This document shows, in pieces, positions 9,600-19,023 of a stretch of DNA of 64,000 nucleotides. The notes under the pieces are model-generated. The model was not told the DNA's origin. It searched no databases and worked only from the letters and a program-made list of their open reading frames with translations. Source of the DNA: Sphingomonadales bacterium (lineage in GTDB: Bacteria > Pseudomonadota > Alphaproteobacteria > SMXS01); contig JALHLV010000012.1 of assembly GCA_022844405.1 (NCBI GenBank), positions 62,001 through 126,000 of the forward strand, given 5' to 3'. A program made the position numbers and the translations under genes. Numbering within the stretch: the first letter of the stretch is position 1; each line of letters opens with the position of its first letter.

Positions 9600-9628
9600 T
9601 TGGACAGTTTAGTACACATGCGTATTAT
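9600..9628 (+). promoter_or_regulatory. predicted sigma-70 promoter of the SDR gene
   Basis: TTGGAC (9600-9605) and TATTAT (9623-9628) are separated by exactly 17 bases, a near-consensus housekeeping promoter 39 bases before the SDR start. A palindrome, CCCGAT-AC-ATCGGG at 9586-9599, abuts the -35 box. A MarR-like box lies inside the spacer. Confidence 0.6.
9609..9624 (+). promoter_or_regulatory. candidate MarR operator, site 1
   Basis: TTAGTACACATGCGTA lies between the -35 and -10 boxes of the predicted SDR promoter. It matches 13 of 16 positions of the sequence read leftward at 12870-12855 in the promoter region next to the MarR gene. A repressor bound here would block RNA polymerase. This rests on only two sites. 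Confidence 0.45.
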
Positions 9629-9666
9629 CCCGGTGCGGTACTGGCGCCAGCCTGGGGAGGAAACAC

Positions 9667-10578
9667 ATGGCAAAGCTGCTTGATGGACGCGTGGTCATTG
9701 TTACCGGCGCGGGCGGCGCCATCGGCTCGAACATCGCCAGGCTGGCGGCCAGCCACGGCGCGAAGGTGGTGGTCAACGACCTGGGCGGCAGCGCGGCGGG
9801 CGAAGGCGCCGATGCGCGGGCGGCGCAAATCGTCGCCGACGAGATCAACGCCTCGGGCGGCACGGCGCTGGCCAATTTCGGCAGCGTGGCGAGCTGGGAT
9901 GATGCCCAAGCCCTTGTGCGGCAGGCGCTCGACGCCTGGGGCCGCATCGACGTGGTGGTGAACAACGCCGGCATCCTGCGCGACACCATCTTCCACAAGA
10001 TGGAGCTGAAGGACTGGCAGCTTGTCGAGCAGGTCAATCTGACAGGCACATTCAACGTGTCGCGCGCCGCCGCGCCGCACTTCAAGGACCAGGGCAGCGG
10101 CTGCTTCGTGCACATGACCTCGACCAGCGGCCTGATCGGCAACATCGCGCAGGTGAACTACGGCGCGGCCAAGCTGGGCGTCGCCGGCCTGTCGAAGTGC
10201 ATCGCCATCGACATGCAGCGGTTCGGCGTGCGCTCCAACTGCATCGCGCCGTTCGCCTACACGCGCATGGTGGCGACGATCCCGCAGACCGACGCCAACG
10301 AGGAGCGGCTGCGCATCGTCAAGCAGATGGGGCCGGAGAAGATCGCGCCGTTCGTGGTGTCGCTGATGACCGACGAGGCCAGCGACGTCACCGCCCAGAT
10401 CTTCGGCGTGCGCAAGAACGAGATCGTGCTGTTCAGCCAGCCGCGGCCGATCCGCAGCGTGCATACCAACGAGGGCTGGACGGTGGAATCCTGCCTGAAG
10501 ACCGCGCTGCCCGCGCTGCGGCCCAGTCTCTACAAGCTGGAACGCTCGCCGGACGTGTTCAACTGGGATCCGATCTGA
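9667..10578 (+). CDS. short-chain dehydrogenase (3-hydroxyacyl-CoA dehydrogenase-like)
   Basis: This 303-residue SDR has the coenzyme loop TGAGGAIGSNIA at residues 13-24, NNAGIL near 99, and the catalytic set Ser in TSTSGLIGN (about 156) with Tyr-x3-Lys in VNYGAAKLG (about 168-174). Length and the VVVNDLGGSAAGEGADARAA segment resemble the 3R-hydroxyacyl-CoA dehydrogenase domain of peroxisomal-type multifunctional enzymes, so the third step of beta-oxidation is the likely role. The ribosome binding site GGGGAGGAAAC is strong. It has its own promoter after the duplicated ligase end, and a candidate MarR box inside that promoter. Assignment to SDR is firm; the substrate is inferred. Confidence 0.88.
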   Translation: MAKLLDGRVVIVTGAGGAIGSNIARLAASHGAKVVVNDLGGSAAGEGADARAAQIVADEINASGGTALANFGSVASWDDAQALVRQALDAWGRIDVVVNNAGILRDTIFHKMELKDWQLVEQVNLTGTFNVSRAAAPHFKDQGSGCFVHMTSTSGLIGNIAQVNYGAAKLGVAGLSKCIAIDMQRFGVRSNCIAPFAYTRMVATIPQTDANEERLRIVKQMGPEKIAPFVVSLMTDEASDVTAQIFGVRKNEIVLFSQPRPIRSVHTNEGWTVESCLKTALPALRPSLYKLERSPDVFNWDPI

Positions 10579-10732
10579 GGTGTTCCATCCGCGCCATCAC
10601 GCGGCGGCGCATCCGTAACCGGTACTGGCCGAAGACAGAGGGGCCGACAGCGCCGGCGGAAAGGTTGTCGGGGGTTAAGGGGTAGCCCCTCCCCAATTCG
10701 TCATCCTGGCGACGGTTGTGGTGGGGTTGCGG

Positions 10733-11467
10733 TTACCCCGCCATGGTCAATCCGCCGGAGACGCTGATCACCTGGCCGGTGATGTAGGCGGCGTCGTCGC
10801 TGGCGAGGAAGGCGACCATGCCGGCGACGTCCTCGGGTTCGCCCAATCGCTTCATGGGGATCGCCTTTTCGACCGAGGACAGCCAGCGGGCGCCGTCGTC
10901 GCCGAAGCTGGCGTCGAGCAGCGGGGTGCGGGTCGGGCCGGGGGCGACGGCGTTGACGGTGACGCCGGACGTGGCCAGCTCGCGGGCCAGCGACTTGGTG
11001 AAGGCGATCAGCCCGCCCTTGGCCGCCGAATAGACGGCAGTCAGCCCCGCGCCGACGCGGCCGGCGTCGGAGGCGATGTTGACCACCCTGCCCCGGCGGC
11101 GCGCCGCCATGCCGGGACAGACCGCATGCTGGAGATTGAGCGGGCCACGCAGATTGATGGCGATGATTTTTTCCCAGTCGCCGGGCGACGTCTCGAGGAA
11201 CAGGCGCGGCGAGTCCCAGCCGGCGCAGTTGACCAGGATGTCGCAGGGGCCGGACTCGGCCTCGAAGCGGGCGACGCCGGCTTGGACGCTGCCGTAATCG
11301 GTGACGTCTACCTGGCAGGCGAGACCGGACACCTCGCGGGCGGCGTCCACATTCAGGTCGAAGATGCCGACATGGCAGCCTTCTTCGGCGAGGCGGACCG
11401 AGATGGCCTTGCCGATGCCGCTGGCACCGCCGGTGACGATGGCGCGCCTGCCGGTAAGGCCTCTCAT
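10733..11467 (-). CDS. short-chain dehydrogenase/reductase
   Basis: This 244-residue classical SDR has TGGASGIGKAIS near residue 12, NCAGWDS near 84, Ser in NIASDAGRVGAGL (about 134) and the catalytic YSAAKGG (Tyr near 147), and ends ISVSGGLTMAG, all usual for 3-ketoacyl or hydroxyacyl reductases. It should oxidise or reduce a hydroxyacyl-CoA-like substrate with NAD(P). The start overlaps the stop of the lyase gene by TGATG, and a GTG codon one triplet upstream is an alternative. It is the last gene of the leftward maoC-lyase-SDR operon opposite the MarR gene. Confidence 0.88.
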   Translation of the reverse strand: MRGLTGRRAIVTGGASGIGKAISVRLAEEGCHVGIFDLNVDAAREVSGLACQVDVTDYGSVQAGVARFEAESGPCDILVNCAGWDSPRLFLETSPGDWEKIIAINLRGPLNLQHAVCPGMAARRRGRVVNIASDAGRVGAGLTAVYSAAKGGLIAFTKSLARELATSGVTVNAVAPGPTRTPLLDASFGDDGARWLSSVEKAIPMKRLGEPEDVAGMVAFLASDDAAYITGQVISVSGGLTMAG

Positions 11468-12345
11468 CACCCGTTTTCGCTTTCTGGGCCAGCCATGTCG
11501 AGCACGCGGCGCGCCTGCTTCAGGTGCGGCATGTCGAGCATCTGGCCGTCGAGGCCGACGACGCCGGAACCGCCGACCGTGTCGAACGCGGCAACGACGC
11601 GGCGGGCGTGGGCGATCTCATCGGCGGTGGGCGTGAACGCCCGGTTCATCACCGGCACCTGGTCGGGATGGATGGCGATCATGCCGACGAAGCCTTCGCG
11701 GCGGCCGGCGGCGCAGGCGACGGCGAGGCCGTCGAGGTCGCGGAAATTGGTGTAGAGCCGGTCGATGGGCGCGATCCCGGCCGCGGCGGCGGTGGCGAGG
11801 CACAGGGCCCGGTTGATCTCGTGGATCGGCAGGAAGTTGCCGGCCGGGTCGCGGTTGGTGCTGGCGCCGACGGCCGCGGCGAGATCCTCGGGACCGGGCG
11901 TAATGCCACACAGGCGGGAGCCGGTGTTCACGAAGCTGGGGTAATTGAGCAGCATCTCGGCGGTTTCGGCGACGGACAGGATTTGCGTCCTGCCGCGCTC
12001 GACGCCTTCGCGGGCCTCCAGCGCATCCAGGTAGTGGCCGAGCAGGACGACGTCGTGGCCGGTGCGCGCCTTGGGCAGGAAGATGCCGTCCGGCGCGCCG
12101 GCCATGATGGCGGCCAGGTCGTCGAGCGCGAAGGGCGTGTCGAGCGGGTTGATGCGCACGAACAGGCGCGCCTTCGACGGCCGGGCGCGCAGATAGTCGA
12201 GGATCAGGCCGCGCGCCAGCGGCAGGCGATCCTGCGAGACGGCGTCCTCCAGGTCGAGGATCAGCACGTCGGCGGCGACGGAAGACGCCTTCTCCAGCTT
12301 GCGGTCGCTGTCGCCCGGGACGAACAGCAGGGAGCGCATGGCCAT
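11467..12345 (-). CDS. HpcH/HpaI aldolase / CitE-type CoA-ester lyase
   Basis: This 292-residue TIM-barrel lyase begins MAMRSLLFVPGDSDRKLEKA, then DVLILDLEDAVS (about 28-39), VRINPLDTPF (about 63), IFLPKA and VAETAEMLLNYP, the usual Arg, Glu and Asp positions for Mg2+ and CoA-ester binding in CitE and malyl-CoA lyase relatives. It should cleave or form a carbon-carbon bond in a 3-hydroxy dicarboxyl-CoA such as a malyl- or citramalyl-CoA. It starts two bases after the MaoC stop. A MaoC hydratase beside a CitE lyase resembles the mesaconyl/methylmalyl-CoA hydratase and lyase pair of known pathways, supporting a hydrate-then-cleave sequence. Confidence 0.85.
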   Translation of the reverse strand: MAMRSLLFVPGDSDRKLEKASSVAADVLILDLEDAVSQDRLPLARGLILDYLRARPSKARLFVRINPLDTPFALDDLAAIMAGAPDGIFLPKARTGHDVVLLGHYLDALEAREGVERGRTQILSVAETAEMLLNYPSFVNTGSRLCGITPGPEDLAAAVGASTNRDPAGNFLPIHEINRALCLATAAAAGIAPIDRLYTNFRDLDGLAVACAAGRREGFVGMIAIHPDQVPVMNRAFTPTADEIAHARRVVAAFDTVGGSGVVGLDGQMLDMPHLKQARRVLDMAGPESENG

Positions 12346-12347
12346 GG

Positions 12348-12803
12348 TCAGCCCCGCTCCTTGCGGAACATCAGCGCCGAGCGCTCGCAGATGCCGATCA
12401 GTTCGTCCTTCTGGTTGAAGCCCTTGTGCTCGAAGATGACGATGCCGGCTTCTGGCCGCGACTTGCTGTCGCGCTTTTCGAGCACGGTGGTCTCGGCATG
12501 GAGCGTGTCGCCGACGAACACAGGGTTGGGAAAGCGCACCTTGTCCCAGCCCAGATTGGCGATGGTGGTGCCGAGCGTTGTCTCCTGCACCGAGACGCCG
12601 ACCATGAAGCCCAGGGTGAAGACGCTGTTTACCAGCGGCTTGCCGTAGGGCGAGGTCCTGGCATATTCGTGATCGAGATGGATGGCGGCGGGATTGTGGG
12701 TCAGCACCGAGAACAGCAGATTGTCGGTCTCGGTGACGGTGCGCCTGATGTCGTGCTCGAAGCGCTGGCCGATCCGGAATTCCTCGAAATACAGTCCCGC
12801 CAA
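12348..12803 (-). CDS. MaoC-like (R)-specific enoyl-CoA hydratase
   Basis: This 151-residue single hot-dog domain protein has the hydratase motif HNPAAIHLDHEYA near residue 36, followed by YGKPLVNSVFTLGFMVG. This matches MaoC-type hydratases and mesaconyl-CoA hydratase-like proteins. It should add water to an enoyl-CoA. The start is a TTG at 12803 with a good GGAGG six bases upstream. The divergent MarR gene also starts with TTG. It is first in the leftward operon whose promoter region carries the second candidate MarR box. Confidence 0.85.
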   Translation of the reverse strand: MAGLYFEEFRIGQRFEHDIRRTVTETDNLLFSVLTHNPAAIHLDHEYARTSPYGKPLVNSVFTLGFMVGVSVQETTLGTTIANLGWDKVRFPNPVFVGDTLHAETTVLEKRDSKSRPEAGIVIFEHKGFNQKDELIGICERSALMFRKERG

Positions 12804-12854
12804 CGCCTGCCTCCCCGCTTCGCGACCGCGCCCATTCAGTATGTGGGCAACCGG

Positions 12855-12870
12855 TAAACATGTATACTAA
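12855..12870 (-). promoter_or_regulatory. candidate MarR operator, site 2 (divergent promoter)
   Basis: Read leftward this is TTAGTATACATGTTTA, 13 of 16 identical to the site at 9609-9624. It lies in the 94-base gap between the divergent MaoC and MarR genes. On the rightward strand it contains TATACT, a plausible -10 box 30 bases before the MarR start. Binding here could control both directions. Confidence 0.45.
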
Positions 12871-12897
12871 TTAGCGGCCGACCAGACAGGAGCAGCC

Positions 12898-13404
12898 TTG
12901 CCCAAGACCGCCAAAAAGCCCACGGAAATGCCCGAGGCAGAGCTGGAGGATTTGCGGCTGAGCTTCCTGATCCACGACGTGTCGCGCATGCGGCGCACCG
13001 CCTTCGACCAGTACATGAAACCGCACGGCGTCACCCGTTCGCAGTGGTGGGTGCTGTCCAACCTGTCGCGCCACGACGGCATGATGCAGACAGAGCTGGC
13101 CGACATCCTCGACGTGGGCAAGGTCACGGTCGGCGGGCTGGTCGAGCGGCTGGAGCAGGCGGGCTGGGTGGAGCGCCGGGCCGACGCGACCGACCGGCGC
13201 GCCAGGCGCGTCTACATGACGCCGAAGGCCCGCAAGTTCGTCGCCGGCATCCGCGAGGCCGGCCACGAGATGAACGAGTTGGCGTTCGCCGGCCTGTCGC
13301 GGGACGACCGGCGCGATCTGTTCGACCTGCTGGGCCGGATCAAGGCCAACCTCAAATCCATCGAGAAATCCAGAGTGGTTTCAGCGTCCGCTGAACCACT
13401 CTAG
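12898..13404 (+). CDS. MarR family transcriptional regulator
   Basis: This 168-residue winged-helix protein has the MarR arrangement: an N-terminal dimer helix, the recognition region MTELADILDVGKVTVGGLVERLEQAGWVERR-like (about residues 62-95) and wing RADATDRRARRVYMTPKA. It should bind DNA as a dimer and respond to a small acid or CoA ester. The start is TTG at 12898 with ACAGGAG upstream. It is divergent from the maoC-lyase-SDR operon. A shared 16-bp motif suggests it controls both its own region and the SDR at 9667. The last ten or so codons, encoding VVSASAEPL, and the stop fall inside a 92-bp dispersed repeat, so the native C-terminus may have been replaced. Confidence 0.9.
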   Translation: MPKTAKKPTEMPEAELEDLRLSFLIHDVSRMRRTAFDQYMKPHGVTRSQWWVLSNLSRHDGMMQTELADILDVGKVTVGGLVERLEQAGWVERRADATDRRARRVYMTPKARKFVAGIREAGHEMNELAFAGLSRDDRRDLFDLLGRIKANLKSIEKSRVVSASAEPL

Positions 13405-13463
13405 GACCGATTGCCGCGGCTGAGGGACGCCAAGACGATTTCGTCCCGGCTGAAAGCGAACTA
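13372..13463. repeat. 92-bp dispersed repeat, copy 1
   Basis: This segment matches 51418-51509 over its full 92 bases without gaps, about three quarters identical. It starts AGAGTGGTTTCAGC, which pairs with GCTGAACCACTCT a few bases on to form a strong hairpin, and ends GGCTGAAAGCGAACTA, itself partly complementary to the start. The MarR stop codon lies inside it. It has the look of a small palindromic mobile repeat. Confidence 0.75.
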
Positions 13464-13511
13464 ACGTAGCCGGCGGGGACCATGAAATCCGTTCAAGGAA
13501 AGGAAACGAGG

Positions 13512-14102
13512 ATGTCGAAAGCCGAAGACCATGAAGTCGTGTCGATCTATCCGCACAGCCAGGACCAGATCGAGAAGATGATGACGCTGGCGCCGGAATG
13601 CGTGCTGAACTGGGCCACCCAGGACGGCTGGCCGGTGGGCGTGATGCACGCCTTCGTGTGGGACAAGGGCCATGTGTGGCTGACGTTTTCGTCGCACCGG
13701 CACCGGGCCGCGGCGATCAGGCGCGACCCGCGCGTGTCCATCGTGGTCAGCGGCACGTCGAGCCGCGATCCGGCGTGCCCGCGCGGCGCCATCACCATCA
13801 AGGGCCGCGCCGTGTTCCACGACGACGAGGCGACCAAGAAGGCGTTCTACCGCAAGCTGGCGCACAAGGTGAGCCCGACCGACAAGGCCGGCGAGGACGA
13901 TTTCTACAGCCTGCTCGATTCGCCGCTGCGGACGGTGATCGAGGTCACGCCGGAGAAGTGGATCACCTTCGACGCCGAGAAGTCGCACAAGCACCGCCAG
14001 GGCACGCTGGACGAATCCGAGCTGGGCAAGCCGCTGAGCGGCGATACGGAGCGGATGAATGCCGAGCGCGCCAAGCGGGGCCTGCCGCCGCGTCAGTTCT
14101 GA
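13512..14102 (+). CDS. pyridoxamine 5'-phosphate oxidase-family (FMN split-barrel) protein
   Basis: This protein of about 196 residues has the split beta-barrel pattern of the pyridoxamine phosphate oxidase superfamily: WATQDGWPVGVMHAFVWDKG near residue 35, then VWLTFSSHRHRAAAIRRDPRVSIVVSG, a typical FMN phosphate-binding stretch, and GAITIKGRAVFHDD. Many relatives bind FMN, F420 or haem and reduce unsaturated substrates. The F420-type LLM gene in this window makes F420 use possible but not shown. The ATG at 13512 follows AAGGAAACGAGG; an in-frame ATG at 13482 is an alternative start adding ten residues. It lies just after the 92-bp repeat and is convergent with the hydrolase gene. Confidence 0.8.
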   Translation: MSKAEDHEVVSIYPHSQDQIEKMMTLAPECVLNWATQDGWPVGVMHAFVWDKGHVWLTFSSHRHRAAAIRRDPRVSIVVSGTSSRDPACPRGAITIKGRAVFHDDEATKKAFYRKLAHKVSPTDKAGEDDFYSLLDSPLRTVIEVTPEKWITFDAEKSHKHRQGTLDESELGKPLSGDTERMNAERAKRGLPPRQF

Positions 14103-14105
14103 GTC

Positions 14106-15101
14106 TCACGAGGCGTTCAGGGCCTGCCGGCCGGTCGTGCCCAAATCGGGGCGCGCCGCCGGCGGTTCGAGGCTGCTGAAGTCGAGCAACCGTTCGCCTG
14201 GCGGCGGCACGATCTCGTCAAGGTCGCCGGTCAGGTAACGATCGAAGAACGTCGCCAGCAACTTGCGCTTCAGGATATCGAACATCAGGTTGTGATGGTC
14301 GACTCCGCGGAAGCCGATTCCGACGGCGCCGACGAGCTGTTCGAATGCCTCGGCACCGTCGCGGTCGGGCTGATGGTCCGCGCCGAAGAAGGCGAGCAGC
14401 CGCGTCGAGCGGACGGCGATGCTGCCGTAGAGCCGTTCGAAGATCGCGAAATCGGCATGCTGATCGTTGAGCGAATAGCCGCGCTTTTCCCACATCCGCA
14501 CCAGGTGAAAGGTGGGGCCGGGCGGCTTGCCGGACATGGATACGGCCCGCTCGGCCCCGAGCATGGCGCCGACGGTGAACGATGCCCAGCCGCCGCCGCT
14601 GGTGCCGATGCTGCGCACCGACCGGTAGCCGGCCAGATCGATATCGCGGCGGATGCGTTCGGCGACGAGCCCGAGGTCCGGCGCGTATTCCGGCACGCCC
14701 TGCAGATAGATGCGCTTGCTCGGATCCCTGAGCAGCAGCACGTCGAACCGGCTGCCGTCGAGGTGCTGAAGTACGACCGGAACGGGAACCTGCAATCGAT
14801 CGGCCAGGCCGCAGAACGCCAGGAGAAGGTCACGCGGCGCGTCCTGCCCGTTCCGGGTCGTGTAGAGCGCGACATTCCTGGATATCAGTTCTCTCCGGAA
14901 TGGCTGCACCGTCTTCGCCTGCATGAACATCATGGCGCGGATATTCTCCGACCAGGCGGATACTTCCGGGGGCAACATTGTCCGGTAACGAGACAGCGAC
15001 GCGATGTCGTTCGGGGTCGCGTCACATTCGGTGAGGATCTGCAGCCGGTAGAAATCGGCTGGCGTGCGGCATGCCATGAAATGCTCGACGAGCAGGTTCA
15101 T
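14106..15101 (-). CDS. alpha/beta hydrolase-like protein of the ligase-ACP operon
   Basis: This 331-residue protein has a nucleophile elbow GTSGGGWAS (G-x-S-x-G), preceded by a strand and a helix with AERIRRDIDLAGYRSVRSI, and a late DHHNLMFDILK that could supply the catalytic His. The alpha/beta hydrolase fold is likely though overall similarity to named families is not obvious to me. Its ATG overlaps the stop of the acyl carrier protein gene (ATGA), so it is translated with the ligase and carrier protein. A role releasing or moving an acyl group from the carrier protein (thioesterase or acyltransferase) fits the context but is inferred. It ends four bases from the oppositely oriented PNPOx-like gene. 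Confidence 0.65.
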   Translation of the reverse strand: MNLLVEHFMACRTPADFYRLQILTECDATPNDIASLSRYRTMLPPEVSAWSENIRAMMFMQAKTVQPFRRELISRNVALYTTRNGQDAPRDLLLAFCGLADRLQVPVPVVLQHLDGSRFDVLLLRDPSKRIYLQGVPEYAPDLGLVAERIRRDIDLAGYRSVRSIGTSGGGWASFTVGAMLGAERAVSMSGKPPGPTFHLVRMWEKRGYSLNDQHADFAIFERLYGSIAVRSTRLLAFFGADHQPDRDGAEAFEQLVGAVGIGFRGVDHHNLMFDILKRKLLATFFDRYLTGDLDEIVPPPGERLLDFSSLEPPAARPDLGTTGRQALNAS

Positions 15102-15379
15102 CCGGCCGCGCTCTCCCCGGCAAGATAGGCCGCCATGGCGTTGATGCTGGGCCTGGTCTCCACCTCGCCGCTCGTCAGGGTGATGCCAAACTCGGTCTCG
15201 AGGAAAATGCAGAACTCCATGCGCGCGAGGGAATCGAACCCCAGTTCCTCGAAACTGCAGTCGCGGGCCGGGTCGTTCATCCGCTCGAGCATGGCGGGCG
15301 AGTTGGGACCGATCGAGGGATTGGCCGCGATGGCGGCCAGAACCCGTTCGCGCATGGCCAGGTACGCAGGCGACGTCAC
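15098..15379 (-). CDS. free-standing acyl/peptidyl carrier protein
   Basis: This 93-residue protein has the carrier protein signature EELGFDSLARMEFCIFLE, where the Ser of DSL receives the 4'-phosphopantetheine arm, followed by EFGITLTSGEVETRPSINAMAAYL, the usual helix III region. The start is GTG at 15379, with GGGAGAG upstream and a GTGA overlap with the ligase stop; the hydrolase ATG overlaps its own stop. The carrier is thus locked between a ligase that could load it and a hydrolase that could unload it. It is not the primary fatty-acid AcpP, which normally sits with fabD, fabG and fabF. Confidence 0.88.
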   Translation of the reverse strand: MTSPAYLAMRERVLAAIAANPSIGPNSPAMLERMNDPARDCSFEELGFDSLARMEFCIFLETEFGITLTSGEVETRPSINAMAAYLAGESAAG

Positions 15380-16818
15380 TGGAACTCTCCCTGCGATGCA
15401 CGGGCCGACAATTCGCGCCGCACCACCTTGCCCTGCGCATTGCGCGGAATCTCCGGCAAGCCGATCACCTTCCTCGGTGCCCGGATGCCCAGCCGCTCGC
15501 GGCAGTACGACATCAGCGCCCCGAGGTCGCAGCCGTCGGCGCCGACCACGGCCAGCATGGGAATGTCGCCGTGCACCGGCGAGCGCATCGGAAACGCTGC
15601 GCACTCGATCACGCCGGGGAAGTGCTCCGCCACCTTCTCGATCTCGGCCGGGAAGATGTTGATGGAGTTGAGGATCATCATGTCGTCGGCGCGGCCGCCG
15701 AACACCAGGACGCCGTCGTCGGTCAGCGCGCCGCGGTCGCCGCCCACGAACCATCCGTCGCGGAACATCCTGGCGGTCAGTTCCTCATCGCCGAGATAGA
15801 AGCTGGCCATGCCGGGCGTGCGGATGCGGATCAGGCCTTCGACATTGGGCGGCAAAGGCCGGCCGGCGTCGTCGGTGATCTCCAACTGAACACCGGGCAA
15901 CGGCCGCCCGACGCCATCGGGGTAGCGGGCGTGCATGTCAGGTCCGGCGACGGCGATGTTGCCGCATTCGGTGGCGCCGTATTCGACGTAGAGCAACGGG
16001 GTCTGCCGGTTCCGGAAGGCGGCACGCATGGGGCCGGGTATGCGCGAGCCGCCCACATAGACCGCGATCCCCTCGGGTACCCGGTCCGCCACCTCGATCA
16101 GCGACTGGGCCTGGGCAGGAGAAAGCCGCAGCAGGCTGACGCCGAAACGGCGGCAGATCTCCGGAATCTCGGAATGGTCGGCGGCCTGGAGAAGGCTCGT
16201 ATAGCCCGTCACCGCGCTACGCAGCCGGTGCTTCTTGGGATAGAGGAATTCCACCGGCGACGGGACGTATTCGACGCCGGTCTGCGACACCATCGAGCGG
16301 GTCCGTGCCTGGAGCATCGTCGACCGGTGGGAGATCGGGATCACCTTGAAGGTGCCCGTGGTCCCCGATCCCGTGAACAGCGACGCGACAGCCTCGTCGC
16401 CCGGAACCGGCGCGGCGGCGTCCCCGGCGGCGAGCGCCGATGTCGCCTGCTCGAAGTCCGGGACGATCAGCGGGGCCGCGTCCGACCTCTCGCCTTCATC
16501 CGCCAGGATGGCCGCGATGCCGCACCTGGCGACGAGGGCCTGCCGTGCCGACGGCGGATCGTGGCTGGCGATGTTGACTTGCGGACAACCCAGCCGCAGC
16601 AGCGCGAGGCTTGCCAGCATATGCCGGCGCTCGTCGGCGATCGAAATGCCCACGACGTCGCCCGGACGCAGTCCGTGCCGTTCCAGCCAGGCGGCGAGGC
16701 GAGAGACCTGCGCGCCGTATTCGCCGAACGCGAGGACACCTTGCGCGTCGATGAGCGCGGGGCGTTCGGGGTGTTGCCCGCAGGTGTTGCGGAAGCTGAC
16801 GAGAAAGCTGCTGTCCAT
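15376..16818 (-). CDS. AMP-dependent acyl-CoA/acyl-ACP ligase
   Basis: This 480-residue adenylate-forming enzyme has A3 FTGSGTTGTFKVIPIS near residue 152 (first Ser of the usual TSGTTG loop is Gly-Ser), A5 EYGATECGN near 279, A7 GWFVGGDRGALTDDG near 356, hinge GRADDMMILNSINIFPAEIE and a C-terminal PRNAQGKVVRREL with the A10 Lys. It should activate a carboxylic acid as acyl-AMP. The GTGA overlap with a carrier protein gene suggests transfer to the carrier's phosphopantetheine rather than, or as well as, CoA. It is the first gene of a three-gene leftward operon; the next gene upstream, acetoacetyl-CoA synthetase, is 52 bases away in the same direction. Confidence 0.88.
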   Translation of the reverse strand: MDSSFLVSFRNTCGQHPERPALIDAQGVLAFGEYGAQVSRLAAWLERHGLRPGDVVGISIADERRHMLASLALLRLGCPQVNIASHDPPSARQALVARCGIAAILADEGERSDAAPLIVPDFEQATSALAAGDAAAPVPGDEAVASLFTGSGTTGTFKVIPISHRSTMLQARTRSMVSQTGVEYVPSPVEFLYPKKHRLRSAVTGYTSLLQAADHSEIPEICRRFGVSLLRLSPAQAQSLIEVADRVPEGIAVYVGGSRIPGPMRAAFRNRQTPLLYVEYGATECGNIAVAGPDMHARYPDGVGRPLPGVQLEITDDAGRPLPPNVEGLIRIRTPGMASFYLGDEELTARMFRDGWFVGGDRGALTDDGVLVFGGRADDMMILNSINIFPAEIEKVAEHFPGVIECAAFPMRSPVHGDIPMLAVVGADGCDLGALMSYCRERLGIRAPRKVIGLPEIPRNAQGKVVRRELSARASQGEFQ

Positions 16819-16870
16819 GACGGCACGCTATCATCGTGCCGCCGGTCGGTACACGCTCGAAATGGTCCCG

Positions 16871-18832
<1,962 letters not shown>

Positions 18833-19023
18833 GGTTTCTCCTGTTCCATGAACCAGGCACGGCTGACGACGGGCGGCTGGCCAGTCAGCGCGGTCGACGG
18901 GAAGGCCGCGAAGAACAACGCCGCCCCGGCCACATCCTCGATCGTCGCGGACGGCTTGTCGAGCAAGAGGATGGCGCGGCGGCTCCAGCGGTGATACCGC
19001 ATGGCGCGGCAGGAGCATGTCCA

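Noticed and set aside
10655-10705. AGGGG/CCCCT hairpin after the SDR gene as a terminator
   Set aside because: The loop is very small and no T-run follows; support was too weak to list.
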